Of a stretch of DNA of 64,000 bases, positions 7,708 to 15,458 are shown one piece after another. The translations under genes were made by a program, and so were the position numbers. How positions within the stretch are numbered: the stretch's first letter is position 1; every line of letters starts with the position of its first letter. Source of the stretch: Archangium lansingense (GTDB taxonomy: Bacteria; Myxococcota; Myxococcia; Myxococcales; Myxococcaceae); contig NZ_JAPNKA010000001.1 in NCBI RefSeq assembly GCF_026626635.1, forward strand, positions 3,410,001 through 3,474,000, written 5' to 3'. The notes beneath the pieces are model-generated. The model did no database searches. It had not been told where the DNA came from and saw nothing but the letters and a program-made list of their open reading frames with translations.

Positions 7708-8261
7708 GCCCCATGCGCCCCTTCCGCCTCGTCCTGGTCGTGCTCGCCCTCTCCGGGTGCGCGCAGAAGATGCCGTCGCTCACCGCTCCCTCGCTGGCCT
7801 CCAGCTCGGAAGCCCTGGGGTCCGCCGAGTCCGCCCCGCTGGACTTCACCGTCAAGCGCTACCCGGGTGGTGAGCCTCATGCCATCTCCAGCGATCGGGG
7901 CAGCGTGGTGCTGCTCGACGTGTGGGCTACCTGGTGCGAGCCCTGCAAGGACGCGCTGCCGATGTACCAGGACCTGGCCAAGCACTACGCCGCGCGGGGC
8001 CTCAAGGTGTACGCGCTCAACGTGGACGAGGACGCTCGCGCCATTCCTCCGTTTCTCGAGGAGACGAAGGTGACGCTGCCCGTGCTCCTGGATGCCAACG
8101 CCGTGGTGTCGGAGAAGGTGCTGCGCGTGCGCGGCATGCCCACCACGGTGCTGCTCGATCGCAAGGGCCGGGTGCGTTACATGCACGAGGGCTTCGCCGA
8201 GGAGTACCTGACCAAGTACCAGGCGGAGATCGAGGAATTGCTCGCCGAGCCTGGGAAGTAG
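7704..8261 (+). CDS. thioredoxin-like (TlpA/ResA family) lipoprotein
   Basis: 185 residues. A lipoprotein signal peptide ends in a lipobox (ALSGC, about residue 19). The thioredoxin fold carries the redox motif WATWCEPCKDALP (about residues 72-84) and the cis-proline region RGMPTTVLLD. TlpA-like proteins reduce or shuffle disulfides, or mature cytochromes, on the periplasmic face. The start ATG overlaps the mpl stop (ATGA); ATG 7713 is an alternative three codons later. Position at the end of a murein-recycling operon does not by itself define the substrate. Confidence 0.9.
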   Translation: MSPMRPFRLVLVVLALSGCAQKMPSLTAPSLASSSEALGSAESAPLDFTVKRYPGGEPHAISSDRGSVVLLDVWATWCEPCKDALPMYQDLAKHYAARGLKVYALNVDEDARAIPPFLEETKVTLPVLLDANAVVSEKVLRVRGMPTTVLLDRKGRVRYMHEGFAEEYLTKYQAEIEELLAEPGK

Positions 8262-8278
8262 ACGAAGGAGGAGCCGTC

Positions 8279-9103
8279 ATGTCCGACGAGTCGCCCGCCA
8301 CCCTGCGCCGCATCGCCGAAGAGGGAGCCCGGCTCGCCGGCAAGGTGCTCGCCGAGCGTTTCCTGGGCGAGCGCACCATCGAGTACAAAGGCGGCATTGA
8401 CCTGGTCACCGACGCGGACCGGGCGGCCGAGGCGGCGGTGCTCGGCTTCATCCGTCAGCGTTACCCGGGCCACGCGGTGCTGGCCGAGGAGAGCGGGGCC
8501 TCGCAGGGCTCGGGGCTGCGGTGGATTGTGGATCCGTTGGATGGCACCACGAACTACGCGCACCGGGTGCCGCACTTCTGTGTGAGCGTGGGCGTGGAGG
8601 GGCCGGGCGGCGTGCTGGCCGGCGCCATCTACAACCCCATGCTGGATGAGCTCTTCTCCGCCGCACGAGGAGAGGGGGCCACGCTCAACGGACGTCCGCT
8701 GAGGGCTTCGGGCTGCACGGAGCTGTCGCAGGCGCTGTTGTGCACGGGCTTTCCGTATGACGTGCACCAGAAGCCCGAGGGCCCGATGGGGTTGTTGCGG
8801 CGCTTTATTGTCCGGGCGCAGGGTATCCGCCGCACGGGCAGCGCCGCGCTGGACCTGGCCTATGTGGCCGCGGGCCGGTTCGATGGCTTCTTCGAGTTCG
8901 GTCTCAAGCCGTGGGACGTGGCGGCGGGCTCGCTGCTGGTGCAGGAGGCGGGCGGGGCGATGGTGCGCATCGACGGGGTTCCCTTCCAGGTGGGAATCGG
9001 GGACGTACTCGCGTGTGCGCCTGGACTGGCCTCCGCGCTCATCGCCGAGAGCCAAGGGTTCCTCGCAGACCTCGGCTGGACACCACCGGCTCCGCGCGGC
9101 TGA
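8279..9103 (+). CDS. inositol monophosphatase family protein
   Basis: 274 residues; ATG 8279 follows a strong ribosome site (gaaggagga, 8264-8272). Metal-binding motifs of the IMPase/FIG superfamily are complete: VTDADRAAE, AEESG (about residue 70), the signature WIVDPLDGTTNYAHRVP, and PWDVAAGSLLVQEAGG near the C-terminus. These enzymes hydrolyse inositol phosphates, PAP or sugar phosphates with Mg2+ in the cytoplasm. SuhB-type proteins also bind RNA polymerase/NusG in some bacteria. The specific substrate is not readable here. It is the last gene before a convergent minus-strand operon, separated by an inverted repeat. Confidence 0.92.
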   Translation: MSDESPATLRRIAEEGARLAGKVLAERFLGERTIEYKGGIDLVTDADRAAEAAVLGFIRQRYPGHAVLAEESGASQGSGLRWIVDPLDGTTNYAHRVPHFCVSVGVEGPGGVLAGAIYNPMLDELFSAARGEGATLNGRPLRASGCTELSQALLCTGFPYDVHQKPEGPMGLLRRFIVRAQGIRRTGSAALDLAYVAAGRFDGFFEFGLKPWDVAAGSLLVQEAGGAMVRIDGVPFQVGIGDVLACAPGLASALIAESQGFLADLGWTPPAPRG

Positions 9104-9146
9104 GGGTCTATTGAGACGGAGTCCATCCCTCGGCCCCGTGGATATC

Positions 9147-9230
9147 CCCTCTCCCTCTGGGAGAGGGTTAGGGTGAGGGTCTTACGCAGGTGACTACCCT
9201 CACCCCCCGCCCTCTCCCAGAGGGAGAGGG
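9147..9230. repeat. paired inverted GC-rich repeat between convergent operons
   Basis: Bases 9147-9180 (ccctctccctctgggagagg then ttagggtgagggt) are the approximate reverse complement of 9196-9230, giving a large hairpin; each arm itself contains a small CTCTCCC/GGGAGAG hairpin. It sits between the ends of two convergent operons and may terminate both. The same motif occurs at 4075-4108. Confidence 0.65.
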
Positions 9231-9241
9231 AGCATGCGGAA

Positions 9242-9856
9242 CTAGAAGAGGCTCTCCGGCACGTAGACGATGTCGCCTGGGCGCAGGGTGAAGTTCTTCT
9301 CCGCGCCATCCCGGATGTCCTTCACCGGGACGCGGATCTTCAATTGCTGGCCCTCGTCCTGCCGTGCCACCTGGGTGCCGTTGGGCGAAGCCAGCTTCGT
9401 GAAGCCTCCGGCCATCGTCACCGCCTCGATGATGGTCATGCCCTCCTCGTAGGAGAACGTGCCCGGCTTCTGCACCTCGCCGAAGACGAAGACCTTCTTC
9501 GAGTTGTACTCGCGGATGGCGACGGACACCTCGGGGTGGCGCAGGTAGCGCGCGAGGCAGTCGCGCAGCACATCCGCGGCGGTGCCCGAGGTGCGGCCCG
9601 CCAGGTGAACCTTGCCGCACAGCGGGTAGTCGATGGTGCCCTCGGGGGACACGGCCCAGACGCCCGAGTGGTCCGGCTCCTGGTAGACGCGCACGTCCAC
9701 CAGGTCTCCCGGGCCGAGCGTGCGGCGGGTCTCAGCCCCGTCAGAGGCGGGCGTCTCGGGGAGGGCCGAGGCGTCGATCGCCTGGGAGGAGGTGGTGGTG
9801 CGGCACGCGGTCAGCGCGCCGAGCAGCAACACGAGGAGGGAGAGGGAGCGCATCAC
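9242..9856 (-). CDS. wzaB: outer-membrane polysaccharide export (OPX, Wza-like) lipoprotein
   Basis: 204 residues. A lipoprotein signal (LLLGALTAC) is followed by a Poly_export domain ([19 protein letters not shown] ... [12 protein letters not shown]) and a SLBB-like domain ([19 protein letters not shown]) ending in [15 protein letters not shown]. It is short, without the C-terminal amphipathic helix with which E. coli Wza makes its own pore, so it would need a separate outer-membrane porin; the barrel gene next door fits that. From memory, the M. xanthus homologue ten genes from mglA is WzaB of the biosurfactant polysaccharide pathway; the symbol rests on that synteny and should be confirmed by search. 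Confidence 0.82.
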   Translation of the reverse strand: MMRSLSLLVLLLGALTACRTTTSSQAIDASALPETPASDGAETRRTLGPGDLVDVRVYQEPDHSGVWAVSPEGTIDYPLCGKVHLAGRTSGTAADVLRDCLARYLRHPEVSVAIREYNSKKVFVFGEVQKPGTFSYEEGMTIIEAVTMAGGFTKLASPNGTQVARQDEGQQLKIRVPVKDIRDGAEKNFTLRPGDIVYVPESLF

Positions 9857-9869
9857 GCAGAAGGCCGTC

Positions 9870-11132
9870 TCAGTACGTCACGGTCATCCGAACATACCCT
9901 TCGTGGCGCGAGTAGTTGATGCCCGCGCCCGTGGCCGACGACGTCCGGGTATTCAGCAGGTAGCCAGCCCCACCGATGAGCCATTTCTGGAACTGGTACT
10001 GGGGGCCGAAATCCAACTTGAAGAGGGTGTCGCGCCGGTCCCCCTGGAAGCTCAGGAAGTCCATGGCCGTGGTGGCCCGGAGGGTGAGCCGGCCACCGAG
10101 CAGGGCCTGTCCCTCCAGGTACCCGCGGTCATCGCGGAACTGGCCGAAGGCCGCCACGGGCTCGAGCGTCCGTGCATAGCCGGCCTTGAGGGTCGTGGTC
10201 GGGCTCACCAGGTAGCTGCCCTCCAACTGGGCGATCAGGGTGCCCGGCGTGGCCGCTCCCAGGTCCTGGCCCCAGCCCAGCGTGGCCGTCACGGCGATCT
10301 TCGGCGTCACCAGGCCCGCCAGACCCGCCTTGCCCTGCAGCACCAGGGCATTCGCGGTGTCGCCGTTGAGGTAGTCGCGCAGCTTGAAGTCGACGTCCGC
10401 CACCACCGCCGTCTTCGGCAGGAAGCGCCAGCGGCCCTCGACGCCCGCCCTCAGGTCGCTGTAGTCGAAGCTGTTCACCTGGGCCGGGTCGCACTCGGGG
10501 CCGCCGCAGCCCACCGGGGCCAGGGCTCCCATGGGCTGGAAGAGCTCCATCCCCCAGGCCACCTGGGGCGTCACCTCGATGGCGCCTCCCCCGGGTCGCA
10601 GCGGCACGCGCAACCGCAGCTCGTTGAAGAGCGACAGCACACCCGCGCCAATCGCCGCGCTGCGCGTCCGGTCCGAGCGCTGGAAGTTGTCCCCCAGCTC
10701 CACGCCGATCTGCCCTTCCTTGTTGAAGGCGATGTTGAGGTCCGCCAGTGCCTGCACGTGGGAGGTGGCGGTCGAGCCAGGGGTGAAGAGGCCGGTGTAG
10801 TGGACGTAGTCGGCGTGGCCCTTGAGGTCCAGGGACACCTTCTTGCCGGGCAGCTCCAGCCTCAGCCCGGGCCGGATGTGCAGCAGGGCCTCCCCGGAGA
10901 GCTGGTCCGACACCACGTTGGGGTCGGTGTTGCCCGGAGGCGGGAAGTAGCCGGCGGCGCTGTCGTAGCGCGTCTCGAAGTCGAAGGTGGCGTGCAGCCT
11001 GCCATCGCCCACCTTGATGCCGTTGCCGCCCGTGTTGGAGCCGCCCAAGGCAGGCGCCTGCCCGAAGGCGGGCCACGACGCCACCATGGCCAGCAGGCTC
11101 AAGGCCCTCCACTTGTTGGCAGGCTGCGTCAT
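9870..11132 (-). CDS. wzpB: outer-membrane beta-barrel protein, probable polysaccharide porin partner of WzaB
   Basis: 420 residues with a signal peptide ([14 protein letters not shown]... ending near FGQA). The mature part is rich in alternating amphipathic strands and Gly/aromatic residues, and ends in YVRMTVTY, a terminal aromatic typical of barrel assembly signals. It lies 13 bases upstream of the Wza-like gene on the same strand. Short OPX proteins are thought to work with separate 18-strand porins; in M. xanthus such a porin (WzpB) is encoded next to wzaB as I recall. The role is inferred from fold type and position. Alternatives are GltA/B/H-like motility barrels, which share this look. 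Confidence 0.68.
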   Translation of the reverse strand: MTQPANKWRALSLLAMVASWPAFGQAPALGGSNTGGNGIKVGDGRLHATFDFETRYDSAAGYFPPPGNTDPNVVSDQLSGEALLHIRPGLRLELPGKKVSLDLKGHADYVHYTGLFTPGSTATSHVQALADLNIAFNKEGQIGVELGDNFQRSDRTRSAAIGAGVLSLFNELRLRVPLRPGGGAIEVTPQVAWGMELFQPMGALAPVGCGGPECDPAQVNSFDYSDLRAGVEGRWRFLPKTAVVADVDFKLRDYLNGDTANALVLQGKAGLAGLVTPKIAVTATLGWGQDLGAATPGTLIAQLEGSYLVSPTTTLKAGYARTLEPVAAFGQFRDDRGYLEGQALLGGRLTLRATTAMDFLSFQGDRRDTLFKLDFGPQYQFQKWLIGGAGYLLNTRTSSATGAGINYSRHEGYVRMTVTY

Positions 11133-11201
11133 GAAACGGTCAAGACCCCGAGCTTCCGGTCATAGCACGCGCATCGTCCGTGCTCGAAGGGACTTGGGGT
11201 G

Positions 11202-11229
11202 CTCCCCGACGGCCACGGCCGTTCGGGGG
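11202..11229. terminator. GC-rich hairpin inside the mgl operon
   Basis: CCCCGA-CGGC-CACG-GCCG-TTCGGGG folds into a near-perfect hairpin with a 4-base loop. It sits between two minus-strand genes (stop at 11253, next start at 11132). No U-tract follows on either strand, so it is more likely an attenuating or RNA-stabilising hairpin than a full terminator. Confidence 0.4.
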
Positions 11230-11252
11230 AGGGGGAGGCAACCAGACTGGAA

Positions 11253-11810
11253 TCATCTCACCGCGCTGGCAGGCGGCGGCCGGACGACGACGTCCTCCAC
11301 GGGGGGCGGCTGGGTGGGGTCTCCTCCGGGCAGGTCGGTGGGCTCCTCCACCTCCACCGACATGTTCTCGTCCGCTCGGAAAGCGAGCTGCCCGATGCAC
11401 TTCTCCGCCTCGGTGCGCAGCTGGGCCACCTTCTGCTGGGCGATCATCACCTTGGTGTACTCGTGCTCGCTGGAGGTGGAGTCCCGGCTGGAGACCGCCT
11501 CCTGGAGCGCCACGTCCGACTGCTCGGAGATGCGCAGCAGGCCCTTGATCTGGGTGAGCTTCTCGTTGACGCAGTTGAGCTTCACCACGTCCTTGGCGCG
11601 CCGGGCCTCTTCCAGCTTGCCCAGCACATCGCGGAGCACCTCGCGCATGGTGGCAATCGCCTTGGTGCTGCGCTCGAGCTTCGTCACGTCCGGCACGTCG
11701 CTGGCCTTCTCGGCCTGGAGCGGCGCGGGGGCCGGGGGCGGACGGGGGGCTGATTGGGCCAGGGAGAGGGCGCTCGCGAGCACCACCACCAGCATTCCGA
11801 TGTAGCGCAT
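11253..11810 (-). CDS. secreted hypothetical protein with Pro/Val-rich tail
   Basis: 185 residues from ATG 11810 (MRYIGMLVVVLASALSLAQS, a clear signal peptide; this start was chosen over the longer upstream frame because it places the signal at the N-terminus). The mature protein is mostly helical and charged (TIMREVLRDVLGKLEEARRAKDVVK, shown here in shortened form as LRDVLGKLEEARRAKDVV) with two cysteines (LNCVNEKL and EKCIGQL). It has an acidic/proline C-terminal tail. No known family recognised. It lies within the minus-strand mgl-associated operon, between the cyclic-nucleotide-binding protein and the outer-membrane barrel. A periplasmic location is likely. Confidence 0.75.
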   Translation of the reverse strand: MRYIGMLVVVLASALSLAQSAPRPPPAPAPLQAEKASDVPDVTKLERSTKAIATMREVLRDVLGKLEEARRAKDVVKLNCVNEKLTQIKGLLRISEQSDVALQEAVSSRDSTSSEHEYTKVMIAQQKVAQLRTEAEKCIGQLAFRADENMSVEVEEPTDLPGGDPTQPPPVEDVVVRPPPASAVR

Positions 11811-11886
11811 GTCCTCCACTCCTGGGCCCCGGGGCATGTTCCTGACGCTAGAGAGGCGAGCGAGGGGTGTCAACGCGAGGACGCCC

Positions 11887-12345
11887 TCACGCCTGCCTGG
11901 CCGCGAGCCGGGCATTGGCCTCGCGCACCCGGGCCGACAGGATGCGCGCGATGTTGATGACCACGAAGGTGAAGCCGTCGCGGTGCGTCTGACGGAAGGT
12001 GGCCAGGTTCTGCGTGGTGAGCCGCAACAGTACCGCCTCCGTGCGCGCCCGCACCGTGGCGGAGCGGTACTCCTTGTCGATGACGCTCATCTCCCCGAAG
12101 AAGTCCGGGGCGGTGAGCACGGTGAGGGGCCGGGGCACCCCGCCGCTGTCGCTGCGGACTACCTCTACCTCCCCGCGGACGATGACGTAGAGGCTGTCTC
12201 CCAGCTCTCCCTCTTCGAAGATGTGCTCCCCGACGGCGTAGGTCCGCTGCTCGGCCAGCTCGGACAGATGCGCCAGCTCCGTGCTGGAGAGCATCTCGAA
12301 CAGCGGCGAGGATGAAATGATCGCCAGCTTCTCCATGACCCCCAC
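11887..12345 (-). CDS. single-domain cyclic nucleotide-binding protein
   Basis: 152 residues forming one cNMP-binding beta-roll. Visible signatures are GEHIFEEGELGDSLYVIVRGEVEV and the phosphate-binding cassette FFGEMSVIDKEYRSATVRA (about residues 85-103), which matches the FGE...RSA consensus. No DNA-binding helix-turn-helix, kinase or channel is attached, so it would act by binding a partner. ATG codons four residues apart (MGVMEKL) leave the start slightly open. It is encoded between the GltG-like TonB protein and a periplasmic protein in the mgl operon, so an input from cAMP or c-di-AMP-like nucleotides to motility or polysaccharide export is possible, but that is inference. Confidence 0.85.
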   Translation of the reverse strand: MGVMEKLAIISSSPLFEMLSSTELAHLSELAEQRTYAVGEHIFEEGELGDSLYVIVRGEVEVVRSDSGGVPRPLTVLTAPDFFGEMSVIDKEYRSATVRARTEAVLLRLTTQNLATFRQTHRDGFTFVVINIARILSARVREANARLAARQA

Positions 12346-12374
12346 CCCCCGGGATGCAGGTTGCTGGCGCCAGT

Positions 12375-13739
12375 CTACCCCGCCGGGGTGAAGACGAACG
12401 GGTAGGCCACCGGGACTTCGTCATCTGGTTTGAAGGGGAACACCCAGCCGCGCACCACCGTGCGGATGCAGCTGGCCACCGCATCGTTCCCGAGGGTGTT
12501 TTCCTCGATTTCGATTTCCCCGGTACGCCCGGAAGGCATGATGTTGAAGCGCACCATCACCTTGCCCTTGAGGCTGGGGTTGCGCTTGAGCTCCTTCTCG
12601 TAGCAGCCCTGGATGGCCTTGAGGCGGGTCTTGATGTAGCGGGCGAGCGCCTCGCGGTCCACGTCGGAGCTCTCCACCTCGGGGGTAGAGGCGGTGACGC
12701 GGCCAGACACTTCCACTTCCTTCTTGGAGCCCAGGTCCACCTTGCCGCCGCCGCTGGTGCCGAGGTCGCCGATGCCGGCCACCTTGCCCGTACCGCCGCC
12801 GCGCGGGCCGTTGGCGCCCACGGAGGCCTCGGTGGCGATGCCGACGCCGCCCGCGCCAGCCAGCGCCTCGGCGATGTCTCCGCCGCCGGTGCTGCCGCCG
12901 AGTACGTCGGAGAACGCTCCTCCGCCCCCGCCACCCGAGGAGCCGAGAATCTTCAGCAGACCCTTGCCGGACACCTTCTTGGCGACCTCGGCGCGCCGGG
13001 CGGCGGCCTCCTGGGGGCTGGCGGGCTTGGAGGCGGTGTCCTCGGAGGGCTTCTTGTCCGAGTCGCTCTCCTTGGGCTTGTCCTTCTCGGTGTCCGCGGC
13101 GGCCTGGGCCGTGTCAGCGGCCTGCTGCTTGGGCTCCTCCTGCTTGGGAGGCATGAGCACGCGGGCGAAGCGGTCATCCAGCTGGTCCAGCTCCAGCTCG
13201 GGCTCGGGCGGGGGCTCGGAGGCGATGATGAGGGCCGCGCCGGAGAAGTGGAGGAGCAGCGAGGCCGCCAGGATGCCGAAGAACATCCGGTCCATGGTCC
13301 GCCACGAGCCGCCCTGGAGGTCCGGGGGGAGCTGGGGCCTGTCGGTCTCGGCAGTAGGCTGGATGAACTGGAAGAAGAGGCGGAGATCCTCGTCGAGCTC
13401 CACCACCCCGCGAGCGCTCTCCTGGAGGGGCAGGACGTACTGGTCACCGCGCTCCATGGCCATGCTCTGCGTGCGCAGAGTGTGGAAGTCCACGTCCGAG
13501 GAGCCGAGGTTCACCCGGCCCTGCATGTCGTCGTTGAAGACGAGGTTGTACTGGCCGGCGCGGAACTCGAAGACGGGGAAGCTGGCGGGCAGCTCCGGCA
13601 GGGGCAGCACGAGGGAGCACTTCGGATCCTGGCCGACGGTGAAGTCACCGGGCTTACGGAGGTGGCGCTCCTCGAGGATGCGGCCATCCTGGAGGAGGCC
13701 GATGCGGAGGATCCGGCTCTGCGGCTGAGGGGAAGCCAT
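12375..13739 (-). CDS. GltG-like envelope-spanning protein: FHA-like domain, membrane span, AgmX/PglI C-terminal domain
   Basis: 454 residues. The N-terminal cytoplasmic domain (1-130) has an FHA-like beta pattern (FTVGQDPKCSLVLP). A single membrane span at about 150-172 (FFGILAASLLLHFSGAALII) is followed by a Glu/Pro/Lys region, a Gly-rich linker (about 230-330) and a TonB-like C-terminal domain (about 365-454) with IQGCYEKELKRNPSLKGKV and conserved Cys pair positions. This architecture is that of GltG (PglI) of the M. xanthus Agl-Glt gliding machine, where the protein spans the inner membrane and periplasm and contacts partners through the TonB-like end. GltF-, GltE- and GltD-like genes lie directly upstream. 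It may be a paralogue rather than the orthologue of GltG. Confidence 0.82.
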   Translation of the reverse strand: MASPQPQSRILRIGLLQDGRILEERHLRKPGDFTVGQDPKCSLVLPLPELPASFPVFEFRAGQYNLVFNDDMQGRVNLGSSDVDFHTLRTQSMAMERGDQYVLPLQESARGVVELDEDLRLFFQFIQPTAETDRPQLPPDLQGGSWRTMDRMFFGILAASLLLHFSGAALIIASEPPPEPELELDQLDDRFARVLMPPKQEEPKQQAADTAQAAADTEKDKPKESDSDKKPSEDTASKPASPQEAAARRAEVAKKVSGKGLLKILGSSGGGGGGAFSDVLGGSTGGGDIAEALAGAGGVGIATEASVGANGPRGGGTGKVAGIGDLGTSGGGKVDLGSKKEVEVSGRVTASTPEVESSDVDREALARYIKTRLKAIQGCYEKELKRNPSLKGKVMVRFNIMPSGRTGEIEIEENTLGNDAVASCIRTVVRGWVFPFKPDDEVPVAYPFVFTPAG

Positions 13740-13764
13740 GTTCTTCTCTGGAGCCCTTCCTACC

Positions 13765-14058
13765 CTAGAAGGGTTCCTTCTCCACGCTCTTGACGACCTT
13801 GGGTGTGAAGCTCTCGGCCTTGTTGAGCTCGTCGAAGTTCAGGTTGGAGCGCTGGAGGATGTAGAAGGCCTGGGGTTTCTGGATGTGGCCCTCGACGGTG
13901 ATGGCCTCCAGGCGGATGACCTTGCGCTTCTTGGTGTCCTTCTGTGCGGCCGCCTGGGAGCCCTTGGACTCGCCCTGGGCCTGCTTGGGCGCAGCGGTAT
14001 CCTGTGCGAGCACGGGCGCGGCGGCGAGCAGGAGCAGGAGGGCGAGGGCAGGGCGCAT
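13765..14058 (-). CDS. small periplasmic GltF-like protein
   Basis: 97 residues from ATG 14058, beginning with a signal peptide (MRPALALLLLLAAAPVLAQ). The mature part is basic then strand-forming: KKRKVIRLEAITVEGHIQKP, FYILQRSNLNFDELN. A GTG four codons earlier (14070) overlaps the upstream stop and is an alternative start. The gene sits exactly where gltF sits in the M. xanthus glt cluster, between the GltE-like lipoprotein and the GltG-like protein. Function unknown; periplasmic component of the complex is inferred. Confidence 0.72.
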   Translation of the reverse strand: MRPALALLLLLAAAPVLAQDTAAPKQAQGESKGSQAAAQKDTKKRKVIRLEAITVEGHIQKPQAFYILQRSNLNFDELNKAESFTPKVVKSVEKEPF

Positions 14059-14066
14059 GGGTGGGC

Positions 14067-15458
14067 TCACTTCTTGTCCTGGGCGACTTTACCCGAGCCG
14101 GAGGCTGGACGGGCAGGGGGCGTGCCCTTCGTGGCGGCAGGTGTAGGAGACTTGTCGGAAGGAGGGGCCTCGGCCTTCTTCTGCTCCTCTTCGGCCTTCT
14201 TCTGGTCTTCCTCGGCCTTCTGGGCCTTGCGGAGCTGTTCGCGCTTCTCTCGCTCGCGGCGGCGCTCCTCCTTCTCGATGCCCTTCTTGGCGTCCTTGAC
14301 GTAGTCGTCCACGCGCTCGTCGCGGCCGCCCCGGGCGCGGAACTGGTCGAAGAAGGAGAGGCAGGACTGGAGGCGGACGAGCGTGTCCAGGTCCGGGGGC
14401 TCGGCGTCGAGGTGGAGGATGGCGAGGTTGAAGTAGGTGTCGGGCAGGGCGGGGGCGAGGCGGAGCACCTGCTGGTACTCGGCGAGGGCGCGCGCGAAGT
14501 CCCCCTGGCCGCGGTAGGCGTTGCCGAGGTTGAGGCGAGCGGAGACGAAGTCCGGAGCGGCCTGGACGGCGGCCTCCAATTCCTTGGCGGCGGCGGCGTG
14601 GTCCTGGGCCTCGTTGAGGAGGGCGCCGAGGTTGTTGCGCGCCTCGGCGAAGTCCGGCTTGAGCTCGGAGGCCTTCTTGAAGGACTCGAGGGCGGCGGGC
14701 TTCGTCCCGAGCGCGAGCAGCACCAGCCCGAGGGCGTTGTGGGTGGCGGGCTCGTTGGGGGAGATGGTGCGAGCGTTCTCCAGCACCATCTTGGCCAGCT
14801 CGTACTTGCGCTCGCGGTAGTACACCTGGGCGAGCAGCTGCATGGCCCGCACGTTGCGCTCCTCGGACTTGAGGACGCGCTTGGCCTCGGTGGCGGCCGC
14901 GTCGAGCTTCTTCTGGCACAGCAGCGCCTGCACGAGCGAGATGCGCGGGGCGATGGCGTCCGGCTTCGCCTGGAGCTGTTCGCGCAGCCAGGACTCGGCC
15001 TGGGAGGCCTTGCCGGTGCGGCACTGGAGGCGGGCGAGGTTGTCCCAAGCGGCCTGCGCGTCCGGCGTGAGCTCCAGCGCCTGGCGGTAGGAGCGCTCGG
15101 CCTCGTCGTGCTTGCCCAGACGCTCCTGGGTGATGCCGAGGTTCGTCCACGCCGTGCCATCCTTCGGGCGGCGCTCGGTCTGGGTCTTGTAGCTGGACTC
15201 CGCGGCGGTCAGCTCGCTGCGCTGGGCCACGGACAGCAGATCCGCGGAGGGCGGGGCGGCGGCTTTCTTTCCAGCGTCCTTGTCGTTCTGGGCAGGGGCC
15301 TTTGCCGCGTCCTTGGTGGCCGGAGTGCCCTCGTCCGGTGTGGCGGGGGCGGAGGGAGAAGAGGCCGCGGCCTGGGTCTCGGGGCCCGGCTTGGGCGTGG
15401 TGGCACAGGCGGAGGCGAGCAGCAGCAGGCCCGGGACGAGCAACCGGCGCACGTTCAC
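14067..15458 (-). CDS. GltE (AglT)-like TPR outer-membrane lipoprotein
   Basis: 463 residues from GTG 15458, which overlaps the stop of the upstream TPR gene (GTGA). This start gives VNVRRLLVPGLLLLASACATT, a classical lipoprotein signal; the longer open frame upstream is antisense-like and was rejected. After a Pro/Ala/Lys linker (25-90) come about eight TPR units, for example GTAWTNLGITQERLGKHDEA and SARLNLGNAYRGQGDFARA. The C-terminus is a highly charged Arg/Glu/Lys coiled coil then an Ala/Pro/Lys tail. GltE/AglT is a TPR lipoprotein needed for focal-adhesion gliding in M. xanthus. Length and order match; orthology against paralogy cannot be settled by eye. Confidence 0.82.
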   Translation of the reverse strand: MNVRRLLVPGLLLLASACATTPKPGPETQAAASSPSAPATPDEGTPATKDAAKAPAQNDKDAGKKAAAPPSADLLSVAQRSELTAAESSYKTQTERRPKDGTAWTNLGITQERLGKHDEAERSYRQALELTPDAQAAWDNLARLQCRTGKASQAESWLREQLQAKPDAIAPRISLVQALLCQKKLDAAATEAKRVLKSEERNVRAMQLLAQVYYRERKYELAKMVLENARTISPNEPATHNALGLVLLALGTKPAALESFKKASELKPDFAEARNNLGALLNEAQDHAAAAKELEAAVQAAPDFVSARLNLGNAYRGQGDFARALAEYQQVLRLAPALPDTYFNLAILHLDAEPPDLDTLVRLQSCLSFFDQFRARGGRDERVDDYVKDAKKGIEKEERRREREKREQLRKAQKAEEDQKKAEEEQKKAEAPPSDKSPTPAATKGTPPARPASGSGKVAQDKK

